Origin: Lysobacterales bacterium
GTDB lineage: Bacteria; Pseudomonadota; Gammaproteobacteria; Xanthomonadales; SZUA-36
Direction of reading: 5' to 3'
Length of the DNA stretch: 6,703 nucleotides
Assembly (NCBI GenBank): GCA_030637665.1
Contig: DAOWGA010000338.1
Location: forward strand, 1-6,703
The first letter of the stretch is position 1. Each line of letters begins with the position of its first letter. The notes under the pieces were generated by a model, which made no database searches, had not been told where the DNA came from, and worked only from the letters and a program-made list of their open reading frames with translations. This document shows, piece by piece, positions 1 to 6,335 of this stretch. Made by a program: the position numbers and the translations under genes.

Positions 1-1
1 A

Positions 2-310
2 AGCAGCTGGGGCCGTGGAGGAGTGAGTATTGCTTACAAGGCCTACAAGCTGTCACTGGATGGCAAAGAAGCGCCGGTGATCGATGGTTTAACCGGAGAT
101 CAGCGCTTTTTTCTCGGCTACGCCCAGGTCTGGCGCAGCAAGACTCGTGACGAGGAGGCCAAACGCTTGCTGACCATCGACCCGCACTCACCGGCCAAGT
201 TCCGCGCCAATGGAGCAGCGATCAACGTAACGGAATTTTATGAAGCCTTCGATGTCCAGGAAGGTGACGGGATGTGGTTGCCGCCCGAGGACCGGGTGAA
301 GATCTGGTAA
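2..310 (+). CDS. M13 family zinc metallopeptidase (neprilysin/PepO-like), C-terminal fragment
   Basis: This is the last ~103 residues of an M13 endopeptidase, a family that cleaves peptides with a HExxH-bound zinc. The zinc site (HExxH...ExxAD) lies upstream of the window and cannot be checked. The family is recognisable from a GGVSIAYKAYK segment (the stretch after the zinc-ligand helix), then GYAQVW, then HSPAKFR at 185-205. The His and Arg of that last motif align with neprilysin His711 (transition-state stabilisation) and Arg717 (substrate carbonyl binding). Next come EFYEAFDV and a terminal RVKIW, matching the family's usual C-terminal ...VW/IW end. In bacteria these enzymes are usually periplasmic or lipid-anchored. 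A GTG codon at 23 is an internal valine, not a start: the frame stays open to the left edge. The first seven residues (2-22) read SSWGRGG, whereas the family normally has ADLGG there, so the extreme edge may hold an error or divergence. A terminator follows directly. Confidence 0.93.
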   Translation, partial: SSWGRGGVSIAYKAYKLSLDGKEAPVIDGLTGDQRFFLGYAQVWRSKTRDEEAKRLLTIDPHSPAKFRANGAAINVTEFYEAFDVQEGDGMWLPPEDRVKIW

Positions 311-320
311 ACAGCGCAAA

Positions 321-348
321 AGAGGGCCGCCGCAAGCGGCCTTTTTTT
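321..348 (+). terminator. Intrinsic terminator after the M13 peptidase gene
   Basis: A perfect 6-bp GC stem, GGCCGC (325-330) with GCGGCC (336-341), encloses a CGCAA loop and is followed by seven T (342-348). The A/G run just before the stem can pair with the T tract and lengthen the hairpin. It starts 14 nt after the peptidase stop codon. It should insulate the following sigma-factor cassette from upstream transcription. Confidence 0.9.
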
Positions 349-383
349 GCGACGCTTTTCATGTTAACGGCGTCACTTAAATA

Positions 384-956
384 ATGAGCCAATCGCCCTT
401 CGACATCGATCTGGACGAAATGACGCTCGCGCGTGCACGGCGCGGGGATATGGATGCTTGCGAGCAGATTTATCGCAAGTTCCACAAGCCTTCTTACTCT
501 GTAGCCTATCGCATATGTCAGTGCCGGGAACTGTCACAGGAAGTGACCCAGGAAGCCTTTATCACGGCCTTCCGCAGAATCCGGCAATTCAGGGGGGATG
601 CACCGTTCTGGGGCTGGCTGCGGCGGGTGGTTATCAACCACACCATCAGTTCGTTGCGCAAGCTGCCCCGGGCCGATTTGGTTGAATTTCAGGAATATCA
701 CGCGCCATCCGGCGGGGAACACGAGCAGATCGGTTTGTCCATGGATCTGGAATCGGCTCTCGCGAGGCTGGATCATGACGACCGCGCCGTGGTCTGGCTG
801 CACGACGTGGAAGGATACAACCACAAGGAAATCGCCAATTTGTTCGGTAAAACCGAGAGCTTTTCCAAAACCAGGCTATCCCGCGCGCGCGCCAGGTTGC
901 GGGAATGGCTGGAACCACCGCTGAAGCAGGGAAAAGTCGGCACTGGCCTGGCTTGA
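384..956 (+). CDS. RNA polymerase sigma factor, ECF (sigma-70 group 4) family
   Basis: This 190-residue protein has the two-domain layout of an ECF sigma factor, which directs RNA polymerase to a small regulon. Region 2 spans about residues 14-93: an ARARRGDMDACEQIY opening, the region 2.2 core EVTQEAF (53-59), then FRRIRQFRGDAPFWGWLRRVV, which binds core polymerase and the -10 element. A linker (94-118) leads to region 4 (about 121-176), with LARLDHDDRAVVWLHDVEGY and a helix-turn-helix running through HKEIANLFGKTESFSKTRL to RARARLREWL for -35 recognition. The recognition helix has KTESFSKTRL where many ECFs have xxGTVKSRL. No long C-terminal extension is present. ATG 384 is the earliest possible start, because an in-frame TAA sits at 378; there is no Shine-Dalgarno motif before it. 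ATG 420 is a later in-frame alternative that would remove the first 12 residues and leave region 2 intact. The next gene begins about 30 nt downstream, typical of an anti-sigma partner. The regulon cannot be read from this sequence. Confidence 0.94.
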   Translation: MSQSPFDIDLDEMTLARARRGDMDACEQIYRKFHKPSYSVAYRICQCRELSQEVTQEAFITAFRRIRQFRGDAPFWGWLRRVVINHTISSLRKLPRADLVEFQEYHAPSGGEHEQIGLSMDLESALARLDHDDRAVVWLHDVEGYNHKEIANLFGKTESFSKTRLSRARARLREWLEPPLKQGKVGTGLA

Positions 957-972
957 ATCACACAATGAACTC

Positions 973-977
973 AAAGG
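973..977 (+). promoter_or_regulatory. Ribosome-binding site deciding the start of the putative anti-sigma gene
   Basis: AAAGG at 973-977 lies 8 nt before ATG 986. The earlier in-frame ATG at 965 has no purine-rich motif at a usable distance, so 986 is preferred. Confidence 0.6.
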
Positions 978-985
978 TACACATC

Positions 986-1528
986 ATGCAACAGGAACGG
1001 GATCCGCTGAATTTGAGAAGCCTGCCGCTGGTATCTCCGCCCGGCGACGACTGGCCGGCCATTGAAGCCTCGCTGCGGCAGCAGAATGACCGGCGGCGAT
1101 TGTTCAAAGTAGCCGGATGGGCCCTGGCAACAGCAGCCAGCGTAACCCTGGCTGTGGGGTTGATCTTGCACCGTCCTGTCAGCATGGCCCCGGTCGACAG
1201 CAGTACGGCTCAGCCTGCGATCGCACAGACAGATGCGCCAACCTCTCCGGCCAGTGAGAAGGCCAGCACTGTGGATTCGTTGATCGGCCTGTCACAGCGA
1301 TTGGAAACCAACCTGCGGCACATCCGTTCTGAAATCGGGGTGATGCCGACATCGTCCCTGATTTACCAGGTTGAGCTTGAAGACCTGGTGGCCCAGGTAG
1401 ATGAAGAACTCAGTATGAACCCCGCTAACACGGAACTCTGGAGTCAGCGCGTCAACCTGTTACTTGACCTGTCGCAGCTCTATCGAAATGAATTGCGACG
1501 GGAATCCCACCGGATGGCGTCTTTGTAA
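986..1528 (+). CDS. Single-pass membrane protein, putative anti-sigma factor of the upstream ECF sigma
   Basis: This 180-residue protein has a short cytoplasmic N-terminus (1-40), one membrane helix at about 41-61 ([20 protein letters not shown]) and a C-terminal periplasmic part. The region before the helix is charged and contains the tract [21 protein letters not shown]. It has neither Cys nor His, so the HxxxCxxC zinc motif of ZAS anti-sigmas is absent. Arg/Lys residues just before the helix (RRRLFK) fit the positive-inside rule and put the N-terminus in the cytoplasm, where it could bind sigma. After a Pro/Ala/Thr-rich linker (about 64-95) the periplasmic part is predicted helical, with [18 protein letters not shown] and [17 protein letters not shown]. 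The role is inferred from position immediately after the sigma gene, from topology and from gene order; no anti-sigma signature proves it. An alternative is a membrane protein of unknown function co-regulated with sigma. ATG 986 is favoured over 965 because of its ribosome-binding site. Confidence 0.6.
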   Translation: MQQERDPLNLRSLPLVSPPGDDWPAIEASLRQQNDRRRLFKVAGWALATAASVTLAVGLILHRPVSMAPVDSSTAQPAIAQTDAPTSPASEKASTVDSLIGLSQRLETNLRHIRSEIGVMPTSSLIYQVELEDLVAQVDEELSMNPANTELWSQRVNLLLDLSQLYRNELRRESHRMASL

Positions 1529-1556
1529 GCAGACAGATTTCATAAGGACCGAACAC

Positions 1557-2831
1557 ATGAAAACCCAAACAATGTTTGCCGCCGTATTGGCCACTTTACT
1601 GATGACCCTGTCCACTGCACTGTCAGCGGACACGGACGCACCCGAAGCACAAGCCCGCCAGGAACTTGAAAAGGCAGAATACGAAGCCATGCTGGCGGAT
1701 GCGGAAACAACCCGTCAGGATGCGCTGGAAGCAGCGGAACTGGCGCGCGAGGCGGCACAGCTCCGTGCAGAACTCTCCCGCGAGGAAGCAGAAATGCGTT
1801 CCGAACAAAGAGAAGAACTCGCACAACAACGAGCCATACAGGCAGAGGAAGCCGCCAGGATGCGTGAGGAACTGAGCAGAACGCATCGCGAGTTGCGCGA
1901 AGCCTCGCGAGAGGTTGCGCAGGCGCACCGCGAACTGGCCAGGACCCAGGAGCGCCGCCACGCGTTTCGCCGTATCAATCTCGGTGACCGTGTGGTGATC
2001 GGCGTCATCCTGGGCCAGGAGAGCGATAAAGGCGTAGAAATCATTGGTGTTTCGCCAGATGGCCCGGCAGAGCGCGCCGGTTTGCAACAGGGCGACATCA
2101 TGCAGTCGATGCGCGGTGTTGACTTGACTGGCAAAGGCGAGGAGTCAGGAAAGGAAGCAATCTCTCACCTCATGGGTGATGTGGGCGCCGGAGAAGAAAT
2201 GGCCATCAGCGTGTTGAGGAGTGGCGAAACATGGGAGTTTTTGGTCACGCCGGAAAAAAGGGAGCCGCGGGCATGGCAATCCATGATCCGGATTCCCTCA
2301 GCAGGGGCGCCTGGTTCGCGCGAAGTAATCATCGAGCGGATCGAACTGCCGGAAATCGACGAAGAGGCCCTGGCCGCCCAGGTTGAAGCCCTGGAAGAAC
2401 AGGTCAGCACACTGGAGTACATCTTCATAACGCCGGATGATGAGGATTTCCTGATCGACGAAGAATACGAATTCGAGTTCCATGAAATGTCAAAAATTGG
2501 TGAACATGCCATGCGTGAAGCCAATGTCTGGTTCGGCCTGCCGCACGCCCAGGGTTTGGAGTTAACAGCGATCAACCCGGGACTGGGAGAATATTTCAAG
2601 ACGGATCGCGGCGTGCTGGTCATCAAGGCCCGGGAAGACAACGCCTACAGCCTGCAATCCGGCGACGTGGTTCTGGAAATAGGAAGCATGACCGTGGACA
2701 CGCCCTCCGACATGATGCGTGCTCTACGTGAGCTTGCTCCGGGGAATGAAGTCAAAATTACCATCAAGCGTGACCGGCGCAACAAAACGCTCGAGGTAGC
2801 CGTACCGGAAAATCGCTTCGGCTTCCGATAA
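1557..2831 (+). CDS. Exported coiled-coil protein with two PDZ domains, no protease domain
   Basis: This 424-residue protein begins with a signal peptide (1-24, MKTQTMF then a hydrophobic core, probable cleavage near ALSA/DTD), so the mature protein is periplasmic or membrane-associated. Residues about 30-135 form a long Ala/Glu/Arg-rich coiled coil. PDZ 1 (about 145-235) shows [22 protein letters not shown], the typical carboxylate-loop and GDxI-type pattern. An acidic segment (about 256-310) includes a leucine-spaced stretch, [20 protein letters not shown], and many Asp/Glu residues. PDZ 2 (about 325-415) shows [26 protein letters not shown] and a closing KITIKRDRR. No Ser/His/Asp trypsin-like domain, HExxH or other catalytic set is visible, so it is not a DegP, DegS, Ctp or RseP enzyme. 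ATG 1557 is chosen because AAGGA (1544-1548) lies 8 nt before it and the signal peptide starts there. It follows the putative anti-sigma gene by 28 nt and is probably co-transcribed. A role as sensor, scaffold or protease adaptor for envelope state is inference. Confidence 0.85.
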   Translation: MKTQTMFAAVLATLLMTLSTALSADTDAPEAQARQELEKAEYEAMLADAETTRQDALEAAELAREAAQLRAELSREEAEMRSEQREELAQQRAIQAEEAARMREELSRTHRELREASREVAQAHRELARTQERRHAFRRINLGDRVVIGVILGQESDKGVEIIGVSPDGPAERAGLQQGDIMQSMRGVDLTGKGEESGKEAISHLMGDVGAGEEMAISVLRSGETWEFLVTPEKREPRAWQSMIRIPSAGAPGSREVIIERIELPEIDEEALAAQVEALEEQVSTLEYIFITPDDEDFLIDEEYEFEFHEMSKIGEHAMREANVWFGLPHAQGLELTAINPGLGEYFKTDRGVLVIKAREDNAYSLQSGDVVLEIGSMTVDTPSDMMRALRELAPGNEVKITIKRDRRNKTLEVAVPENRFGFR

Positions 2832-2836
2832 AGCCT

Positions 2837-2898
2837 TTTTGCAGGAGGCCGCCATGCGGCCGAAAAGATTTGTCGCGAGCATAGCTCGCTCCTGCAAC
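2837..2898. repeat. REP/BIME-like palindromic unit, copy 1
   Basis: This 62-nt unit folds as two hairpins inside an outer stem. Hairpin A is GGCCGC (2847-2852), loop CAT, GCGGCC (2856-2861). Hairpin B is GCGAGC (2875-2880), loop ATA, GCTCGC (2884-2889). The outer arms TTGCAGGA (2839-2846) and TCCTGCAA (2890-2897) are perfectly complementary over 8 bp. It starts 5 nt after the PDZ gene stop codon. The style (GGAG..., paired GC palindromes) matches repetitive extragenic palindromes of Pseudomonas/Xanthomonas relatives, which can block 3' exonucleases or bind gyrase/IHF. Confidence 0.88.
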
Positions 2899-2911
2899 AC
2901 CGATAGAACCC

Positions 2912-2973
2912 TTTTGTAGGAGGCCGCCATGCGGCCGAAAAGATTTGTCGCGAGCATGGCTCGCTCCCGCAAC
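2912..2973. repeat. REP/BIME-like palindromic unit, copy 2
   Basis: This is a second copy, 75 nt after the first, identical at 59 of 62 positions. The three differences are 2917 (T for C), 2958 (G for A) and 2968 (C for T). Both inner hairpins are retained, with GGCCGC/GCGGCC at 2922-2936 and GCGAGC/GCTCGC at 2950-2964. The outer arms (2914-2921 and 2965-2972) now carry one A-C mismatch and one G-T wobble. The same orientation makes the pair a direct tandem repeat of inverted-repeat units. The two 13-nt sequences beyond the copies differ. Confidence 0.88.
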
Positions 2974-2978
2974 AAGCC

Positions 2979-3007
2979 TTGAGCACTAGAAGGCCAGCCC
3001 TCATAAT
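2979..3007 (+). promoter_or_regulatory. Probable sigma70-type promoter for the CDF-rimO-rsmC run
   Basis: TTGAGC (2979-2984) and CATAAT (3002-3007) are separated by exactly 17 nt. The -35 matches consensus at 4 of 6 positions and the -10 at 5 of 6. The start point would fall near 3013-3015, giving a leader of about 30 nt before ATG 3046. The -35 box begins 6 nt after the second palindromic unit. Confidence 0.6.
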
Positions 3008-3038
3008 CTCTCTTCCCCCATGAAACAGGGCAGAGAGA
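3007..3038 (+). promoter_or_regulatory. Dyad overlapping the start point and ribosome-binding site of the CDF gene
   Basis: TCTCTCT (3007-3013) is perfectly complementary to AGAGAGA (3032-3038). After one mismatch, CCC (3015-3017) pairs with GGG (3028-3030). The 3' arm lies in the only purine-rich tract (3032-3039) able to serve as ribosome-binding site for ATG 3046. In a read-through transcript this hairpin would hide that site. In a transcript starting near 3014 the 5' arm would be missing. Confidence 0.4.
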
Positions 3039-3045
3039 GCGCGAC

Positions 3046-3954
3046 ATGGCCGGCCAGGCTGATTCACTGAAATCCATTTTGTTCGCCTTGGTCGCGAACA
3101 GCGCCATTGCGGTGGCCAAGGGTATCGCGGCGGCGATCACAGGTTCGGGCGCGATGCTGGCCGAAGCGGTTCACTCGGTGGCCGATTCGGGCAACCAGTT
3201 GCTGCTGATCCTGGGCTTGCGTCAGACCAAAAAAGAGCCAACTGAAGATCACCCCCTGGGGTTCGGAAAAAGCATCTATTTCTGGTCTTTCCTGGTCGCG
3301 GTCATCCTGTTCAGTGTCGGTGGCATGTTCTCCATGTACGAAGGCGTGCATAAATTGTTGCACCCTACCCCACTGTCGCACCCGTGGATTGCAGTCGCTG
3401 TACTTTCTTTTGCGATCGTAGCCGAATCAATTTCACTCTGGGGGTGCTTGCGCGAGGTCAGGAAGGAACGCTACGGACGCAATATCTTTCAGTGGTTCAG
3501 ACAAAGCCGCAGCAGCGCGTTGATCGTGGTGTTCGGCGAAGATATTGCCGCATTACTGGGCCTGGTATTCGCCCTGGTCGCCATTTTCGCCACCTATCTG
3601 ACCGGCAATCCATTTTGGGATGCGCTGGGTACGATTTTTATCGGCGTTTTGCTGATCGTAATCGCTTTCTTTATTGCGGTAGAGGTCAAGGATCTTTTGA
3701 TCGGGCAAAGCGTTGACCCGGCCACGCTTTCACAAATGAAGCAGTTCCTGCATGATCGTCCTGAAATAGACCAGGTTTACAATTTACTCACCATGCAGTT
3801 CGGGCCTGACGCGATGGTCGCGATTAAAGCCCGCATGGCTCCAACAGGTTCCGAAACAGAATTGATCAACGTCATTAACCGGCTTGAGCGCGAATTCAAA
3901 GCCCGGTTTGAGTCAACGACGTGGCTATTCTTCGAACCCGATATTGAGGATTGA
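3046..3954 (+). CDS. Cation diffusion facilitator (CDF) family transporter, ZnT9-like
   Basis: This 302-residue inner-membrane protein is of the family that exports divalent metals (often Zn2+) in exchange for protons. Six membrane helices are visible, at about residues 10-32, 36-58, 78-98, 113-134, 157-182 and 191-215. A cytoplasmic C-terminal domain (about 216-302) follows, of the ferredoxin-like type expected for CDF dimers. Helix 2 has [13 protein letters not shown], keeping the HxxxD metal pair (His43, Asp47) and the Asn50 of this subgroup. Helix 5 reads [12 protein letters not shown], with Glu165-Asp166 and no His where classical zinc CDFs such as YiiP have HxxxD. That pattern is typical of SLC30A9/ZnT9-like members, so the substrate is uncertain. 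There is no His-rich cytoplasmic loop. ATG 3046 is preceded only by an AGAGAG tract. It stands 10 nt before rimO, so co-transcription is likely. Confidence 0.9.
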   Translation: MAGQADSLKSILFALVANSAIAVAKGIAAAITGSGAMLAEAVHSVADSGNQLLLILGLRQTKKEPTEDHPLGFGKSIYFWSFLVAVILFSVGGMFSMYEGVHKLLHPTPLSHPWIAVAVLSFAIVAESISLWGCLREVRKERYGRNIFQWFRQSRSSALIVVFGEDIAALLGLVFALVAIFATYLTGNPFWDALGTIFIGVLLIVIAFFIAVEVKDLLIGQSVDPATLSQMKQFLHDRPEIDQVYNLLTMQFGPDAMVAIKARMAPTGSETELINVINRLEREFKARFESTTWLFFEPDIED

Positions 3955-3964
3955 AGCTTTTGTA

Positions 3965-5287
3965 ATGAGCAAAAGCAGCAAAATTGGAATGGTCAGTCTT
4001 GGCTGCCCCAAGGCGCTGGTCGATTCCGAACGGATCCTGACCCAATTGCGCACCGATGGCTATGAAATCAGCCCGGACTACCAGGGCGCTGATGTTGTCA
4101 TCGTGAATACCTGCGGCTTCATTGATAGCGCGAAGGCCGAATCGCTGGAGGCAATCGGTGAAGCACTGGATGCCAATGGCCGCGTGATTGTTACCGGCTG
4201 CATGGGTGTGAACGAAAACGATATCCGGGAACTGCACCCACAGGTGCTTTCGGTGACCGGCCCCCAGCAATACGAAGCTGTGGTCAGCGCCGTACACAGG
4301 CACGCTCCTCCGCCACAGGAGCATGATCCGTTTACCAGCCTGGTGCCGCCACAGGGCGTCAAACTGACACCCCGGCATTATTCATATCTGAAAATCTCAG
4401 AAGGCTGTAACCACAAATGTACTTTCTGCATCATTCCTTCCATGCGGGGCTTGCTGAATAGCAGGCCTGTTGGCGAAGTCATGGGAGAAGCGGAGCGGCT
4501 GGTGAAGGCCGGCGTGCAGGAATTGCTGGTCATTTCCCAGGACACGTCCGCTTATGGCGTCGATCTCAAGTACAAGCTGGATTTCTGGGACGGCCGCCCG
4601 ATCAGGACACGCATGAAGGAGCTGTGCGATGCTCTGGGCAGTCTCGGCGTATGGGTGCGTCTGCACTATGTCTACCCCTATCCCCACGTGGATGAAATCA
4701 TCCCGATGATGGCCGAGGGCAGAATCCTGCCTTACCTGGACATTCCGTTTCAGCACGGCAGCCCGCGGGTCCTGAAGCAGATGAAAAGACCCGCTGCGGC
4801 AGAAAATACACTGGAGCGCATCAGCCACTGGCGGGAAATTTGCCCGGAGCTTGCCATTCGAAGCACTTTCATCGTCGGCTTCCCGGGCGAGACCGATGAT
4901 GACTTCGAAATACTGCTGCAATTCTTGCGGGAAGCAAAGCTCGACCGGGTAGGCTGTTTTCGCTACTCACCGGTGCAGGGCGCCGCCGCCAATTCACTGC
5001 CCGGCGCCGTGCCGGAAGCACTCATGGACGAACGCTGGAACCGCTTCATGCAAACCCAGGCCGAGATCAGCCGCAACAGCCTGCAACGCAAGGTCGGATC
5101 GGTGCAGGATGTTCTGATAGATATACTCGACAATGACATCGCGATCGGCCGAAGCAAGGCCGATGCACCCGAAATCGATGGAATCGTTCAAGTCCAGGAC
5201 GGCCGGGGCCTGGCTCCGGGTGACCTGGTTCGGGTGAAAGTGGAATCTGTTGACGATTACGACCTGTTCGGCCGGATCGCAGACTGA
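3965..5287 (+). CDS. rimO: Ribosomal protein S12 (Asp) methylthiotransferase RimO
   Basis: This 440-residue radical-SAM enzyme adds a methylthio group to the beta-carbon of a conserved Asp of ribosomal protein S12 (Asp88/89 in E. coli). E. coli RimO has 441 residues. The N-terminal UPF0004 domain carries cluster cysteines Cys14 ([12 protein letters not shown]), Cys50 (VNTCGF) and Cys79 (VTGCMG). The radical-SAM core has CNHKCTFC with Cys148, Cys152 and Cys155 for the second [4Fe-4S] cluster, followed by IPSMRG. Further RimO-type motifs are [35 protein letters not shown] and [15 protein letters not shown]-terminal TRAM domain spans about 375-438. The S12-specific enzyme is favoured over MiaB by these motifs and by [13 protein letters not shown] 3965 gives the standard N-terminus; its ribosome-binding site is weak, the nearest GAGGA (3946-3950) being 14 nt away, so coupling to the upstream gene is plausible. 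All catalytic residues are intact. Confidence 0.98.
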   Translation: MSKSSKIGMVSLGCPKALVDSERILTQLRTDGYEISPDYQGADVVIVNTCGFIDSAKAESLEAIGEALDANGRVIVTGCMGVNENDIRELHPQVLSVTGPQQYEAVVSAVHRHAPPPQEHDPFTSLVPPQGVKLTPRHYSYLKISEGCNHKCTFCIIPSMRGLLNSRPVGEVMGEAERLVKAGVQELLVISQDTSAYGVDLKYKLDFWDGRPIRTRMKELCDALGSLGVWVRLHYVYPYPHVDEIIPMMAEGRILPYLDIPFQHGSPRVLKQMKRPAAAENTLERISHWREICPELAIRSTFIVGFPGETDDDFEILLQFLREAKLDRVGCFRYSPVQGAAANSLPGAVPEALMDERWNRFMQTQAEISRNSLQRKVGSVQDVLIDILDNDIAIGRSKADAPEIDGIVQVQDGRGLAPGDLVRVKVESVDDYDLFGRIAD

Positions 5288-5306
5288 TCGGAAAGCACCC
5301 CGCACC

Positions 5307-6335
5307 ATGGAAAGAGTCAGCCAACTCATCCTGCGCAACGCAGAGCGACTAAGTCAGGGCAACATTCTGTTGATCAACCCGCCCCGGGATAGCTGTTTCA
5401 GCCAGTTGGCAGAAAGTGGCCGTCAGGTGTGCGTTTTCACGCAGGATTTTGGTGACTACAAATGGCTGCAGAACAGCGGCGCAGATGCGAGCTTCGGTAT
5501 ATTCCCCGCACCAGATTCACAAACCAAACACATCATTCTGATCCAGGCCAGGGAGCGGGAACGTCTGCTCATGATGCTGCACGCCCTGGCCACTGCCATG
5601 CCAGCCGCTGCTAAGCTGTGGCTTGCCGGTGAAAATCGCTCGGGCATCAAGTCCTCCGGAAAGCGGCTCAGTGTCTATTTCGAAAACATTAGAAAAACAG
5701 ACAATGCCAGGCATTGCAGCTTGTTCGAGGCTGACAAACCGCGGCCGGCAAAGCCTTTCAAACTGTCGGATTATGAAAAGCACTGGTCCGTTTCCACAGC
5801 TGCCGGCAATATTGACATCGTTTCTCTGCCCGGCACGTTTGCACACGGCAACCTGGACAAGGGCAGCGAATTGCTACTCGATGCACTGGGTGAACTTGCG
5901 CCCTCGGGGCGAGTGCTGGATTTTGCCTGCGGCAGCGGGGTGATCGGCCTGTCACTGCTCTGTCTCAATCCCGAAATTGAATTGACCATGCTGGATACAT
6001 CCGCACTGGCCATAGAGTCGACACGTCGTTCCCTCCACAGAAATGACCGGCAAGCCACTGTAGTGGCTTCAGACGGGCTATCTGAACTGAATGGAAAATA
6101 TGACTGGATCATCAGCAACCCGCCTTTTCACAGGGGAATTGAGAATGAACTGGGCATCGCCCGGAATTTTTTTGGCGACGCAGGCCAATTCCTGCAAAAA
6201 ACAGGTAAACTACTGCTCGTTTGCAATCACCACCTGCCCTACCCGGCCTGGTTGAAAGCCTATTTTTCAAAGGTTGAAATCGTTAAAGCGAGCCGGGGAT
6301 TCAAAGTCATCATGGCAAGTGGAATCCGCAGATGA
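5307..6335 (+). CDS. rsmC: 16S rRNA (guanine1207-N2)-methyltransferase RsmC
   Basis: This 342-residue class I SAM-dependent methyltransferase is nearly the length of E. coli RsmC (343). RsmC methylates N2 of G1207 in the small ribosomal subunit. As in RsmC, the protein has two methyltransferase-fold halves. The N-terminal half (about 1-155) has no glycine-rich SAM motif and is probably structural, for RNA binding. The C-terminal half is catalytic, with PGTFAHGNLDKGSELLL (175-191), SAM motif I VLDFACGSGVIG (203-214), acidic Asp230 ending strand 2, SDG at 255-257, and the N2-guanine methyltransferase motif NPPF (271-274, in SNPPFHRG). PYPAWL and a closing GFKVIMASG also match RsmC style. RlmG is the main alternative but is longer (378 in E. 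coli). ATG 5307 follows the rimO stop by 19 nt, with GGAAAG (5290-5295) upstream. Both this gene and rimO modify the 30S subunit. The N-terminal half looks much more divergent than the catalytic half. Confidence 0.86.
   Translation: MERVSQLILRNAERLSQGNILLINPPRDSCFSQLAESGRQVCVFTQDFGDYKWLQNSGADASFGIFPAPDSQTKHIILIQARERERLLMMLHALATAMPAAAKLWLAGENRSGIKSSGKRLSVYFENIRKTDNARHCSLFEADKPRPAKPFKLSDYEKHWSVSTAAGNIDIVSLPGTFAHGNLDKGSELLLDALGELAPSGRVLDFACGSGVIGLSLLCLNPEIELTMLDTSALAIESTRRSLHRNDRQATVVASDGLSELNGKYDWIISNPPFHRGIENELGIARNFFGDAGQFLQKTGKLLLVCNHHLPYPAWLKAYFSKVEIVKASRGFKVIMASGIRR

Noticed and set aside
356..382. TTTTCA / TTAAAT as a sigma70 promoter for the sigma-factor gene
   Set aside because: The spacer is 15 nt and the -35 match is poor; the start point would fall inside the coding region.
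882..893. Alternating CG run as possible Z-DNA or a repeat element
   Set aside because: It lies inside sigma region 4 and is explained by codons for the conserved Ser-Arg-Ala-Arg-Ala-Arg stretch.
1715..2134. Long open frames antisense to the PDZ gene
   Set aside because: They are mirrors of the repetitive Ala/Glu/Arg coiled-coil codons. They have no ribosome-binding site and give low-complexity Ser/Ala/Arg translations.
2847..2873. Palindrome hairpin A as an intrinsic terminator for the PDZ operon
   Set aside because: The hairpin is followed by GAAAAGATTTG and not a T run, so standard intrinsic termination is unlikely on either strand.
2837..2973. CRISPR-like array
   Set aside because: There are only two copies, the units are long with internal palindromes, the gap between them is only 13 nt, and no cas gene is present.
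2645..3140. Minus-strand open frames crossing the palindromic repeats, with an internally repeated peptide
   Set aside because: The repeated peptide merely reflects translation of the two 62-nt repeat copies, and the ends overlap real genes on the other strand.
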